Part shown: in pieces, positions 1 to 9,042 of the stretch
Numbering within the stretch: position 1 is the stretch's first letter
Layout: the number at the start of each line of letters is the position of its first letter
Assembly (NCBI GenBank): GCA_020348385.1
Contig: CP070750.1
Location: 2,858,067 to 2,922,066 of the forward strand
Source: Candidatus Aminicenantota bacterium
GTDB taxonomy: Bacteria > Acidobacteriota > Aminicenantia > Aminicenantales > Aminicenantaceae
DNA length: 64,000 bases
Direction of reading: 5' to 3'
Translations under genes and position numbers: made by a program
The notes under the pieces: model-generated
What the model saw: the letters and a program-made list of their open reading frames with translations, nothing else
The model's database searches: none
Told to the model about the DNA's origin: nothing

Positions 1-41
1 CTCCTATCCTTTATTTCGCGAATCACTAAAAGGAGTAAGTG

Positions 42-320
42 ATGAACATTTACGCGGGCAATTTGCCCTGGGGATTATCCGAAGAGGACTTGCGCGAGGC
101 CTTCGAAGCCTTTGGGGAAGTCGTATCTGTTAAGATCATCAAGGATAAGTTCACAGGACGCTCAAGAGGTTTCGGATTTGTTGAGATGCCTAACCAAGAG
201 GAAGGCGAATCCGCTATTTCCGCCCTTAACGGTAAGGATCTCAAGGGCCGAGAAATTGTCGTAAACCAGGCTCGTCCCCGCCGGGACGACCAAGGCGGTG
301 GAGGCGGAGGCGGGTTCTAA
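42..320 (+). CDS. RRM-type glycine-rich RNA-binding protein
   Basis: A 92-residue single RNA recognition motif protein of the kind found in cyanobacteria and many environmental bacteria. It is expected to bind single-stranded RNA in the cytoplasm and act as an RNA chaperone. The RNP2 strand (IYAGNL, residues 3-8) and RNP1 strand (RGFGFVEM, residues 42-49) are both intact, and the domain fills residues 1-80. A short basic linker leads to a run of seven glycines ending in Phe, the usual flexible tail. The ATG at 42 is preferred over a GTG one codon upstream because AGGAG (31-35) lies six bases before it. A strong hairpin terminator at 411-438 suggests a monocistronic unit. Relatives are often cold-induced, but nothing here proves cold regulation. 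Confidence 0.93.
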   Translation: MNIYAGNLPWGLSEEDLREAFEAFGEVVSVKIIKDKFTGRSRGFGFVEMPNQEEGESAISALNGKDLKGREIVVNQARPRRDDQGGGGGGGF

Positions 321-410
321 TCCCTTCCTTCTCTTTACGCAACATTATATTTTTTTCGCTTTTCATTCCAGGAAGAAGTACGTCTGTACACCAATATCCC
401 TGGAAATTCT

Positions 411-438
411 GGGGCGTATTAATGCGTCCCTTTTTTTT
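411..438 (+). terminator. rho-independent terminator after the RRM gene
   Basis: GGGGCGTATT (411-420) folds on AATGCGTCCC (421-430) with two G-U pairs in RNA and a tight AU-rich loop, and is followed at once by eight T (431-438). An additional perfect 7-bp inverted repeat (TTCCAGG 366-372, CCTGGAA 399-405) lies just upstream. Confidence 0.7.
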
Positions 439-478
439 GTCGCGTTTTCCTGTATAGAATGGTCTTGGTAATAAAAAC

Positions 479-763
479 ATGAATTGTCCCCGCTGTGGCT
501 CCGAAGAAATAGCGCCGGCAGAACAGGAATATACGCACGATTATCCGTTCTGGATAGTCTTGGTTGCTGTCTTTGTTCTGATAGGTAGCGCGTTCCTGCT
601 CTTTTTGTTCCTCCAACTTCATCCTGTTATCCTTATTCTCATAGCTGTAGCAACGATTAGCTGGCTGCTGGATACAGGAAATCGGCGCAGAAAAAAAATC
701 CAAATGACAGAATTTATCTGTCTAGGCTGCGATCAACGCTTCAATCGCCAAAAAAGAAAATAG
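479..763 (+). CDS. small membrane protein with split zinc-ribbon cysteines
   Basis: A 94-residue protein of unknown function. It opens with CPRC (residues 3-6), then has two hydrophobic stretches (about residues 23-43 and 47-63) that look like a membrane hairpin. It closes with a CxxC (ICLGC) followed by a basic end. The two CxxC pairs are typical zinc-ribbon knuckles, but here they are separated by the membrane hairpin. They could still meet on the same face of the membrane to bind one zinc. No good Shine-Dalgarno is seen before the ATG. The stop codon runs directly into a GGGACGG/CCGTCCC stem-loop. I do not recognise a named family; other small CxxC proteins occur at 34733 and 36006. Confidence 0.6.
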   Translation: MNCPRCGSEEIAPAEQEYTHDYPFWIVLVAVFVLIGSAFLLFLFLQLHPVILILIAVATISWLLDTGNRRRKKIQMTEFICLGCDQRFNRQKRK

Positions 764-806
764 GGACGGACCTATTTTTTGAGAAAAAAACAGAACCGTC
801 CCCTTT
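763..806. repeat. REP-like stem-loop between convergent genes
   Basis: GGGACGG (763-769) and CCGTCCC (796-802) form a perfect 7-bp inverted repeat around a 26-nt A/T-rich loop, followed by TTTTT. It sits exactly between the ends of two convergent genes, so it may work as a terminator. The loop sequence ACCTATTTTTTGA (770-782) recurs at 13377-13389 next to a GGGGACAGG, which suggests both are remnants of one dispersed palindromic repeat type. Confidence 0.45.
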
Positions 807-817
807 TTACTTTTATT

Positions 818-3800
818 TTAGAATCGGAAAAAGGAAACACCTCCTGGTTCATCTTTGATCTTGGGAACGACAACACCGGCCAAATCGTTCTCTTCGAGCA
901 TGTCGTTAAATGCCGGGAGGTCGGTTTTCAGCATTTCTTCAAATCGGGTTTTTTGTGCGTCCAATCTTTCTTTAAAAACGGCATGGACCTCCTTCTGTTG
1001 TTTGTTCGGGGCAAAATCCACACTGTTGGCCAAGTCTCCCGCAAAAACGGCGATCTTGAAGTAGAGCTTTTGAGGAAACCGGAAAGATTTGGTGTCCCCT
1101 TCGGCAGTCATCGGCTGGAAAAGCTCGTCTTCGATTGACCGCAGTTTTTTATCGAATGTGTCGATAGCTGCAATGACATCCTTGGACCCTCCGCTCGCTT
1201 TCAGCATATCTTTTGTGTCATAGATCTGTTTTCGCATCCATTCGATCTGGCTGATCATGTCGGAAACGACGTTGAGATTCTTCCGCACTTCCTTCTGCAT
1301 CGTAATCTGAGCCTCGATGTCTGCTTGTGTTCCTTCGGAACGAGGGTCTTTTTTGACTTCCAACGTCTGGGTAAATTCTTGTTCCCCTACACTGAGTTCG
1401 ACTGTGTAGTTCCCGGGAGCGACCATGAAACCGCCAAACCCCGCAAAACTTCCCCAGCTAAGGAGCGGATACCAGCCTTCCCGAGCCCAGGTGGCCGCAA
1501 ACCTTTTTTCCTCCACAACATGGGGATTTCCCGGAGGCTTGGTCCGGAGCTTGGTGGCCCTAGCACCGGGATGCCTCAGGCTCCAGTTAACTCTATTGAT
1601 ACCCTTGCGTCCTGATCCTCTAAGCGTGCTGATCACTTCTCCCGCCTCATCCATGATGGTGATGCTCACCGGCTTTGTGGAGGGCTCTTTAAGATAATAG
1701 TTGATGCTGGCGCGGGCAGATACCCTGGGGCCACCGGTGATGCTGTGTATCCGGTAGGCTTGGCGAGGTTCAAAAAGATGGGCATCGGATGCGAGGACTT
1801 CGTCTGTAAGTTGCTGGAGAGGCGTGATGTCATCCATGATCCAGAATCCCCTGCCATACGTTCCCACCACAAGGTCGTTAAAATGCTCCTGGATAACCAT
1901 GTGATGCACGGGTGCATGCGGAAGGTTATTCTGCAGGGGCAGCCAAATCTTACCGTCGTTAAACGAGACATAGATAGCATTTTCTGTCCCGAGGTAGAGC
2001 AATCCTTGGCGCACCGGATCTTCATGAACCCAGTGACAGTAGGAGAATACGCTCTTGGGAATGGTGGCGCTCAGGGATTTCCACGTTTCACCGTAATCCG
2101 TGGTTTTGTAAACATACGGATCTCTGCTATTCATCTGATGGAAATCGACCGTCATGTAGGCCAACCCGGCTGCGTACCGAGAAGGCTCGATGTTGCTCAC
2201 CGTTCCCCAGGGAGGCAGGTCGGGAATGTTTTTGGTAACGTTCGTCCAGCTTTGGCCTCCATCCCGAGTTACATGCACCAGGCCGTCATTCGTTCCTGCC
2301 CAGATACAACCCTCTTCTATGGGTGATTCCGCGATGGCGAAAACCACACAACCGAATTCCACCGCCAGGTTGTCCCGCGTCAAACCTCCCGAAGGGCCCA
2401 TCTTGCTTTCATCGTTCGTGCTGAGGTCGGGGCTGATAATTTCCCACGACCTCCCTTTGTCCGTGGTCACATGCACATATTGGCTGCCGACATAGACTTT
2501 GTTGTGATCGTGTGGGGAGATGTGAATAGGGAACGTCCAGTTGAACCGGTATTTGGCCGCCGAGGCATGAGAACCGTAGTTAGACTCTGGCCACACGTGG
2601 ACCGTGGTCGTATGCCCTGTTTTGTAGTCCACCCTTTCCAGCTGGGCGTTATAGCTCCCGCCCCATACGATTGTGGGATCCAGGGGATCAGGTATGATAA
2701 ATCCGCACTCTCCTCCAGCCGTGGTTTCCCATTGAGGCCCTTGACGACCCCATCCCCTTCCTCCCATGCTTGCGGTGCTCGGGCCTTTGTAGGCGGGACC
2801 GTCCTGTTTTCCGCCGTAAACATAATAAGGGATCTGGTTGTCGACAAACACATGATACATCTGGGCGATCGGGAGTTCCACCCTCTGCCAAGTTTTGCCG
2901 CGGTTGAGGGTGATGATGGCCACACCGTCATCCGAAATCATCATCCTATCAGGATTTTTTGGATCGGCCCACATGTCATGACAGTCCCCGCTCCAGGGCA
3001 CGGTTTCGGATGTGTATCCCCCGTCCAGAGTCCGGCTTTGGCTGTTGGCCGCAAAGTAGACCTCATCCTCGTCGGCCGGATTTACCATAATCCGCGAGGC
3101 ATAGTGGGATCTTTCGTTCAGGAGACGGTTGTAGCTGACCAATCTCCAGTTCTCCCCTCCATCATTGGAACGCCAGAGCACACCCCGATTGGGCGTGCCT
3201 GTTTCGATAAGCGCATACACCACTTGCGGATTGGACTGGGCGATGGCCAGCCCGATCTTTCCCACAGGAGGAGAGGGCAGTCCACGCCCAGTCAGGCGCT
3301 TCCAAGTATCCCCGCCGTTTGTGGATTTCCATATCCCGCCGTTTTCTCCTCCGCTGAACCGTCCCCATGTGTGGATGACAAGCGGCCACATCCCGGCAAA
3401 AAGGATCCGGGAATTGGTGGGATCCATGACGATCTCGAAACAGCCGGTGTCTTCCCCCACGAACAGCACATGTTCCCAGGTTTTTCCCCCATCCTTTGTC
3501 CGATATACGCCTCGTTCCTTTTGCGGGCCATAGCAGTGACCCAGTGCCGCGACAAATACGGTATCGGGATCGTTGGCATCAATCGCCACACGACCGATCC
3601 GCCCGGTGTTTTCCAGCCCCATGTGCTTCCATGTCTTCCCCGCGTCTGTGGACTTGTAAACACCGTTTCCGATCGAGATGTTGCTGCGGATAAAGGATTC
3701 ACCAGTCCCGGCCCATACCACATTGAAGTCTGATGGAGCGATGGCCAAAGCTCCGATGGATTGAGCTGGCTGGCTGTCGAAGATCGGGAACCAGGAGTTG

Positions 3801-4054
3801 GCGCCGTCTGTGGATTTCCATATGCCGCCCGATGATGCCCCGATGTAATAAACCAGGGGATTGCCGGGTTCGCCGCACACAGCAGATGTTCGGTTTCCCG
3901 GCGGGCCGATGTGCCGATACCGCAAAGTGCTGAACAGATCGGATGTGATCTCCTGGGCATTGGCTTGGATTACACCGCTGAAGAGAAACACGAACAATAG
4001 GGCTGTCGTTAATAAGACATGCGGGTTTTTTCCTTTGTAAGATAGATTAAACAT
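818..4054 (-). CDS. secreted VPS10/sortilin-type Asp-box propeller protein (copy A)
   Basis: A 1078-residue exported protein. Residues 1-34 form a signal peptide ending ANA-Q. From about residue 40 to 720 there are roughly ten Asp-box (BNR) motifs of the S/T-x-D-x-G-x-T/S-W type, as in the sortilin/VPS10 and sialidase propeller folds. A beta-sandwich like the FlgD Ig domain follows (G-x-N-x-V-x-W near residue 820), then a helical, charged C-terminal region. Databases usually name such proteins glycosyl hydrolase, but no catalytic residues can be assigned and the substrate is unknown. AAAGGAGGG lies a few bases before the ATG. It is downstream of copy B with only a 63-nt gap, so the two are probably cotranscribed. 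Long open frames on the opposite strand here are composition shadows. Confidence 0.88.
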   Translation of the reverse strand: MFNLSYKGKNPHVLLTTALLFVFLFSGVIQANAQEITSDLFSTLRYRHIGPPGNRTSAVCGEPGNPLVYYIGASSGGIWKSTDGANSWFPIFDSQPAQSIGALAIAPSDFNVVWAGTGESFIRSNISIGNGVYKSTDAGKTWKHMGLENTGRIGRVAIDANDPDTVFVAALGHCYGPQKERGVYRTKDGGKTWEHVLFVGEDTGCFEIVMDPTNSRILFAGMWPLVIHTWGRFSGGENGGIWKSTNGGDTWKRLTGRGLPSPPVGKIGLAIAQSNPQVVYALIETGTPNRGVLWRSNDGGENWRLVSYNRLLNERSHYASRIMVNPADEDEVYFAANSQSRTLDGGYTSETVPWSGDCHDMWADPKNPDRMMISDDGVAIITLNRGKTWQRVELPIAQMYHVFVDNQIPYYVYGGKQDGPAYKGPSTASMGGRGWGRQGPQWETTAGGECGFIIPDPLDPTIVWGGSYNAQLERVDYKTGHTTTVHVWPESNYGSHASAAKYRFNWTFPIHISPHDHNKVYVGSQYVHVTTDKGRSWEIISPDLSTNDESKMGPSGGLTRDNLAVEFGCVVFAIAESPIEEGCIWAGTNDGLVHVTRDGGQSWTNVTKNIPDLPPWGTVSNIEPSRYAAGLAYMTVDFHQMNSRDPYVYKTTDYGETWKSLSATIPKSVFSYCHWVHEDPVRQGLLYLGTENAIYVSFNDGKIWLPLQNNLPHAPVHHMVIQEHFNDLVVGTYGRGFWIMDDITPLQQLTDEVLASDAHLFEPRQAYRIHSITGGPRVSARASINYYLKEPSTKPVSITIMDEAGEVISTLRGSGRKGINRVNWSLRHPGARATKLRTKPPGNPHVVEEKRFAATWAREGWYPLLSWGSFAGFGGFMVAPGNYTVELSVGEQEFTQTLEVKKDPRSEGTQADIEAQITMQKEVRKNLNVVSDMISQIEWMRKQIYDTKDMLKASGGSKDVIAAIDTFDKKLRSIEDELFQPMTAEGDTKSFRFPQKLYFKIAVFAGDLANSVDFAPNKQQKEVHAVFKERLDAQKTRFEEMLKTDLPAFNDMLEENDLAGVVVPKIKDEPGGVSFFRF

Positions 4055-4117
4055 TAACTCCCTCCTTTCAGTCCTCTGTCGAGGACCGTAAAAATATTTA
4101 AAATATAATAAGATCTC

Positions 4118-7100
4118 TTATTTTATGTTCTTGATAACAGGAAATTTCAGTTCGTTGAGCAGGGCATTGAGTTCGGGGACATCCTTGGTCTTTAATTCCT
4201 CAGCGATATCCAGAAGTGGCTGCATGACCTGCTTGATATTTGTGAAACGGTCGATCTGTGTCTGGGTGGGAGCGCCTTGATACCCCATGACCGAATACTG
4301 GAGGCGGGAAATCTGTTCGGGCAGCGTTCCTCCGCGCAGGGCCACAAGCACCGGCCGTTTGTAGCCGGTCCGGCCCTCTACGCTGCGAGAGTAGGACTTT
4401 TGGATCTTGTCCGCCTTGGCCTGGATGTCCTTCATCTTTGTGCTGAGTCGCTCGTCTTTTATCCCGGCAGTTCTTGCTCTGCTTGCCACCGATTTCAAAT
4501 CTTCATCCAGATCAGTCATGGACTGGATAAGATCATTTCCTTTTTGAACCAGAGCTCTGATTTCATGTGCATATTGGTGGTTGAGTTTTCGATCTTCCAG
4601 GGTGAAGTTGTGCTTTGAAAAGGGCTTGACCAGCAGGGCCTTGGCCTGTTTTATGCCGTTGACGTCAAGCTCGATCCGGTACTCGCCGGGCAAGACGAAG
4701 GGACCGCCAGAAAATCGGCGGAATCGGGATCTTCCCGGGTCTTCATCGGCTTGGCTTGCCATCCGCAAAGACCAGACTACACGATTCAAACCCTTGTTTT
4801 TTGTGGCGCGGAGTGCTGTGATCGTCTGGCCCCTATTGTCCTTAACGGTCAGGGCGATCTTGTCCTTGGCGCTCAGCTTTTCCTTCAAGTAATAGGTGAT
4901 CATTGCCCCCATCGGAGGATTCGGTGCTTGAAACGGATGGGGTCCAGAGTACATGGAATTTCCTTTGTAAGAGTAGAGAACGGCATCCCGCGTTTTGAAC
5001 AGAGTGAAATCCGACGCCAGCACATCGGATGTCAGGTTCTGGATAGACGTTATGTCATCCAGTACCCACAGCCCCCGGCCGTGGGTGCCGACCAGAAGGT
5101 CCATCTCCCGAGGATGAATCTGGATGTCCCGGACCGCGATAGTGGGGAAGTCGTTTTTGTATGCCATCCAGCTGTTCCCGCCATCAAAACTCAAAAACAA
5201 TCCGAATTCGCTCCCCACATACAGAAGGTTTTGATTGACTGGATCCTCGCGCACTACGAGCAAGTAGCCCATCTTTGGCAAATCCCCATGCAAAGGTTTC
5301 CACGATTTTCCATGATCTGATGTTTTGAAGACATAGGGTTTGTTGTCGTCCATCCGATGGCGATCGAAGGTGGCATAGGCCGTCCCTTCGTCAAAATGAG
5401 AGGCCTCTATCCGCGTCACCCAGCTGTCAGGTGGAAGCCCTTTGATGTTGGCGGTGACATCGACCCAGGTTTTGCCGCCGTCTTGAGTGATCTGGACCAA
5501 CCCGTCGTCGGTTCCGATCCAGATCAGGCCCTCGTGGAGGGGGGACTCCGCTATGGTGTAGATCGTGCAGTGTATCTCGGCACCTGTATTGTCCGGGGTG
5601 ATGCCGCCTGACTCCTTCTGTTTTTCCGGGTCATTGGTGCTGAGGTCTGGGCCCAATCTTTCCCAGGAACTGCCCCTGTCCGTCGTCTTGAAAAGATAAT
5701 TTCCGCCAAAATATACGACCTTATTGTTGTGGGGAGAGAGCAAGATCGGGGCGTTCCAGTTGAACCGATAAGGCGGTTCATTCAACGGAGCCACAGGTTT
5801 TATGTCTTGGGAGTCACCGGTTACGACATCGAAACGCGATATCCCGCCCATGTGCGCGTTACGATAGAGCGTCGTATAATCCTCAGGGTTGACCTGGATG
5901 TAAAACCCGTCTCCTCCCCCGATCGCATACCAGTGGAAATTCATGATGCCCATCGGGTCGAGGGAATTGATCGGTGCTCCCCAGCTTCCGTTATCCTGGA
6001 GACCGACATACACATAATAGGGATCGCGGAAGTCATAACCGACCTGGTAGATTTCCGACCAAGCATTGGTTTTAACGCTGTGCCAAGTTTTGGCCCCGTC
6101 GTAGGAAATGTCGATCCCTCCATCATTTCCATCAATAACGTGGAGCGAGTTATGAGGATTAACCCAAACCATATGGTGATCGGGATGAGTAGCGCCGGAT
6201 ATTTGTTCGAAGCTTTTTCCCCCGTCACGAGAAACAAAAGAACGGCCGGAATAGACGTACACGACAAGGTCATTGTTGGGATCGACCGTGATCTTGCTAT
6301 AGTAGAAAGGCCGGAAGTTAACACGATCATAGGTTTGCCAGTCCGACATTCGCCGCCAGGTTTCACCCTTGTCATCAGATCGGAAGACACCGCTGTTTTG
6401 GCTCTCGACTAGAACATAGACCACATCGGGTTTGGTCCGGCAGATATCGATGCCCCAGCGTCCGTACTCTCCGCTGGGCAGCCCTTGGTGGATTTTCCGC
6501 CAGGTTTCGCCGGCGTCCGTGGTTTTGTACAGGGCGCTTCCTGGACCACCGCTCCGGAAATGGTAGGGTTTACGGAGATGATCCCACGCCCCTGCATAAA
6601 GGATCCGGGGATTGGAGGGATCCATGGCCATGTCCGAGATGCCTGTGCTCGGGTTCTCATACAGGACTTTTTCCCATGTTTTTCCCCCGTCAGTGGTCTT
6701 GAACACCCCACGCTCTTCATTGGGTCCCCAGAGATGGCCCAAGGCTCCGACGTAGACGGTGTCCGGATCCGTAGGATGGATCAAGATCTGGGCGATGTGC
6801 TGGGTTTTTTCCAGCCCCATATTTTTCCAGGTTTGTCCGCCATCCTCGGATTTGTACACACCATCTCCGATGCCCACGCTGTTGCGGGAAGTCCCTTCAC
6901 CCGTCCCCACCCAGACGATGTCTGTATGACTCTGGGAGACAGCAACGGCACCGACAGCAACGGTATTTTCTTTGTCGAAAACCGGATCCCACGTCACGCC
7001 GCTGTTTTCAGATTTGAAAACGCCGCTGGGGCCTACGGCAGCATAAATGACCGCTGGGTTGCTTTCCACGACCGCAAAATCCACAACACGGCCGCCCATG

Positions 7101-7237
7101 ATGGCCGGCCCGATGGCCCGCATCTTTAAGGTTTTGATAATTTCAGCATAGTCTTGTGCCCAGGCCATGCCAGATAGCATCAGAAAGGTTATGAAAATAA
7201 TAGCGATAAATATACGCAGAAATTTAGAAAAATACAT
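4118..7237 (-). CDS. secreted VPS10/sortilin-type Asp-box propeller protein (copy B)
   Basis: A 1039-residue paralogue of the genes at 818 and 36639. I place the start at the ATG at 7237. This gives a clean signal peptide (basic start, hydrophobic core, AWA-Q cleavage near residue 27) and has AGGAGG just upstream, whereas the longer frame to 7273 adds a polar extension. About eleven Asp-boxes are spread over residues 60-700, forming one or two propellers. A FlgD-like Ig segment (G-x-N-x-V-x-W) and a helical C-terminus follow. The likely location is the periplasm or cell surface, and the role may be protein or glycan binding or hydrolysis; neither is proven. A promoter with a palindrome in its spacer lies at 7294-7322. 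Confidence 0.88.
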   Translation of the reverse strand: MYFSKFLRIFIAIIFITFLMLSGMAWAQDYAEIIKTLKMRAIGPAIMGGRVVDFAVVESNPAVIYAAVGPSGVFKSENSGVTWDPVFDKENTVAVGAVAVSQSHTDIVWVGTGEGTSRNSVGIGDGVYKSEDGGQTWKNMGLEKTQHIAQILIHPTDPDTVYVGALGHLWGPNEERGVFKTTDGGKTWEKVLYENPSTGISDMAMDPSNPRILYAGAWDHLRKPYHFRSGGPGSALYKTTDAGETWRKIHQGLPSGEYGRWGIDICRTKPDVVYVLVESQNSGVFRSDDKGETWRRMSDWQTYDRVNFRPFYYSKITVDPNNDLVVYVYSGRSFVSRDGGKSFEQISGATHPDHHMVWVNPHNSLHVIDGNDGGIDISYDGAKTWHSVKTNAWSEIYQVGYDFRDPYYVYVGLQDNGSWGAPINSLDPMGIMNFHWYAIGGGDGFYIQVNPEDYTTLYRNAHMGGISRFDVVTGDSQDIKPVAPLNEPPYRFNWNAPILLSPHNNKVVYFGGNYLFKTTDRGSSWERLGPDLSTNDPEKQKESGGITPDNTGAEIHCTIYTIAESPLHEGLIWIGTDDGLVQITQDGGKTWVDVTANIKGLPPDSWVTRIEASHFDEGTAYATFDRHRMDDNKPYVFKTSDHGKSWKPLHGDLPKMGYLLVVREDPVNQNLLYVGSEFGLFLSFDGGNSWMAYKNDFPTIAVRDIQIHPREMDLLVGTHGRGLWVLDDITSIQNLTSDVLASDFTLFKTRDAVLYSYKGNSMYSGPHPFQAPNPPMGAMITYYLKEKLSAKDKIALTVKDNRGQTITALRATKNKGLNRVVWSLRMASQADEDPGRSRFRRFSGGPFVLPGEYRIELDVNGIKQAKALLVKPFSKHNFTLEDRKLNHQYAHEIRALVQKGNDLIQSMTDLDEDLKSVASRARTAGIKDERLSTKMKDIQAKADKIQKSYSRSVEGRTGYKRPVLVALRGGTLPEQISRLQYSVMGYQGAPTQTQIDRFTNIKQVMQPLLDIAEELKTKDVPELNALLNELKFPVIKNIK

Positions 7238-7560
7238 GATCCCTCCTCTTGAAATAAGGCGGCGTGATTTCATCCCTCATGAACAGCTGTTTTTATATAT
7301 CACATGGGAATATTCCGGTCAATAACGAGTATAAGGTGTCCAAGCAGGATACACAAAGCAATGGGTTTCGTTTACCTATGTCATGATGTTTCTAGCCAAA
7401 AAAAATTTTTGTAAATGTTGGTTGCTGAAACTGGAATAAAAAGAAGTCTGTTGCTATTGAAGGAGAGGTCTTATAAACTTTCGAGATGATGATATTGCCA
7501 ATTCTGTAGCTTGATTGGAATCCAGAATTGGGAGGTTTTACTCCGAAAAGGAGGTTCGGA
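7238..7560. other. divergent intergenic region, copy B / serine hydrolase
   Basis: No gene is seen in these 323 bases. It holds the minus-strand promoter for copy B (7294-7322), an A8T5 tract near 7398-7410 and AT-rich sequence leading to the serine hydrolase. No convincing plus-strand promoter was found; TTGCTA (7451-7456) and TATAAA (7472-7477) are only 15 bases apart. Confidence 0.5.
7294..7322 (-). promoter_or_regulatory. sigma-70 promoter with palindromic spacer (VPS10 copies B and A)
   Basis: Read on the minus strand: TTGACC (7317-7322), a 17-base spacer, TATATA (7294-7299), about 57 bases before the chosen ATG. The spacer carries the perfect palindrome GGAATATTCC (7307-7316). Its extended form GGGAATATTCCG matches the GGGAACGTTCCC palindrome at the promoter of the third VPS10 gene, so it may be a shared operator. 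Confidence 0.5.
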
Positions 7561-9030
7561 ATGGGAATCAAGACTTTTGCTAGGGAAATCTTCCTTGTTT
7601 GTTTCATTCTGGTTTTTGTTGTTTCATGCAATGGATCCGTACCGGATACGGATAAGGCGCAAAGGATAGATGAATTTTTGCGTCTGTGTCACGAATACCG
7701 AATTTTTGATGGCGCTGTTCTTGTTTCCGAATCAGGAAAAGTCATTTATAAAAAATCCTTTGGCTCAGCCAATAGAGAGTGGAACGTCCCCAATGGATTG
7801 GATTCAAAATTCGTCATCGGATCCGTTTCCAAACAATTTACAGCCATGCTGATACTTCAGTTGACAGAACAAGATAAACTGCGGTTGGACGGGAAAATTT
7901 CCGATTATTTGCCGGATTTTCCCAAGGACAAAGGGAACAGAGTAACCATCCATCAACTTCTCTGTCATTCTTCCGGTATCCCCAACAACCTGCACTTCGA
8001 GAATTGGTACACGGAATTGTGGCTCAAGGAATATTCCACGCAGGAGTTGGTCGAGCTATTTTATGGACTCGATCTAGAATTTCATCCGGGATCGCAATTC
8101 GCCTACAGCAACACCGGGTATTACATTTGTGCAGCGATCATCGAAAAAGTGACCGGAAAGAAATTCGAGGACGTCTTAATGGATGGAATCCTCAAACCGC
8201 TCGGGATGGAAAACTCAGGTTTTATGGATTCCACCCGTGTCATTCCGAAAATGACCACCGGATGCATGTATTGGAACTTTGCCTACATCAAGCCTCCTTA
8301 CGCCAATCCCTCCAGCTCGAAAGGGGCAGGGTCCATTTATTCGACGGTGGAAGATTTATTCAAGTGGGTGAGGGGATTGGCCGAACAAAAGCTCGTTTCA
8401 AAAAAATACCAGGATTTGATGTTTGCGCCACATATTAACATGAGGAGAACAACAGGCTACGGATATGGAGTGGTGCTTGGAGAAGAATGGATTGCCGGGC
8501 TCGACGAAGCCGTTTCGTTTGCCGAACATACAGGCAATCAACCTGGCTTCAGCTGTCTTCTTTTTCAGATTCCAGATGACGATCATAGCATAATCGTGCT
8601 GAGCAATATCGACCATATCGACCTCAGGTTGATGAAACGTGGACTTGTCGCCATCCTTTATGGTCAACAGGCGGATGTGGGAAAGCCTATTTCTTTGGTT
8701 TTGGTGGAGTGTGAAACAGCGGACGAAATCCAGGAAGCCATTGACAGTTACAGAAAATCCAATGCTTTGTATTCTATCCGTCGGGATGCGGTCAATGGAT
8801 TGGGATTCCAGTTCCTCCATGACAAAAAAGGGGACATGGGATTGGCTGTATTGGAGTTCAATGCATCGGAGCACCCCCGTTCGCCTTGGGTTTTTGAAAG
8901 TCTTGCAGAGGGGTATTTGATGATCGGAAATACAGAAAAAGCCATCGGAAATCTGAATAAATTATTGGAGTTGGATCCCGATAATACCTCTGCCAGAAAA
9001 AAACTTGAGGAACTCAGCAGGAAGAAGTGA
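7561..9030 (+). CDS. lipoprotein serine hydrolase (class C beta-lactamase fold) with TPR tail
   Basis: A 489-residue CubicO/beta-lactamase class C family protein. A type II signal peptide ends with the candidate lipid Cys23 (VVSC). The active-site triad is complete: S88-V-S-K91, Y182-S-N184 and H323-T-G325. Family members act as D-aminopeptidases, esterases or penicillin-binding peptidases; the substrate cannot be told here. After the catalytic domain (about 35-370) a tail contains one clear TPR-like repeat ending in LELDPDN near residue 470. The ATG at 7561 is chosen because AAAGGAGG stands six bases upstream; a longer TTG frame would spoil the signal peptide. It converges with the aminotransferase gene (12-nt gap). 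Confidence 0.88.
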   Translation: MGIKTFAREIFLVCFILVFVVSCNGSVPDTDKAQRIDEFLRLCHEYRIFDGAVLVSESGKVIYKKSFGSANREWNVPNGLDSKFVIGSVSKQFTAMLILQLTEQDKLRLDGKISDYLPDFPKDKGNRVTIHQLLCHSSGIPNNLHFENWYTELWLKEYSTQELVELFYGLDLEFHPGSQFAYSNTGYYICAAIIEKVTGKKFEDVLMDGILKPLGMENSGFMDSTRVIPKMTTGCMYWNFAYIKPPYANPSSSKGAGSIYSTVEDLFKWVRGLAEQKLVSKKYQDLMFAPHINMRRTTGYGYGVVLGEEWIAGLDEAVSFAEHTGNQPGFSCLLFQIPDDDHSIIVLSNIDHIDLRLMKRGLVAILYGQQADVGKPISLVLVECETADEIQEAIDSYRKSNALYSIRRDAVNGLGFQFLHDKKGDMGLAVLEFNASEHPRSPWVFESLAEGYLMIGNTEKAIGNLNKLLELDPDNTSARKKLEELSRKK

Positions 9031-9042
9031 AATATTTGATCT

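Noticed and set aside
2471..3733. A 420-codon open frame opposite VPS10 copy A
   Set aside because: It is antisense to a clear Asp-box protein with signal peptide and ribosome site; its translation has no family resemblance and simply mirrors the repeated Asp-box codons.
818..7237. Eukaryotic sortilin receptors or recent transfer from eukaryotes
   Set aside because: The Asp-box propeller fold is shared, but there is no transmembrane receptor tail and such proteins are widespread in bacteria.
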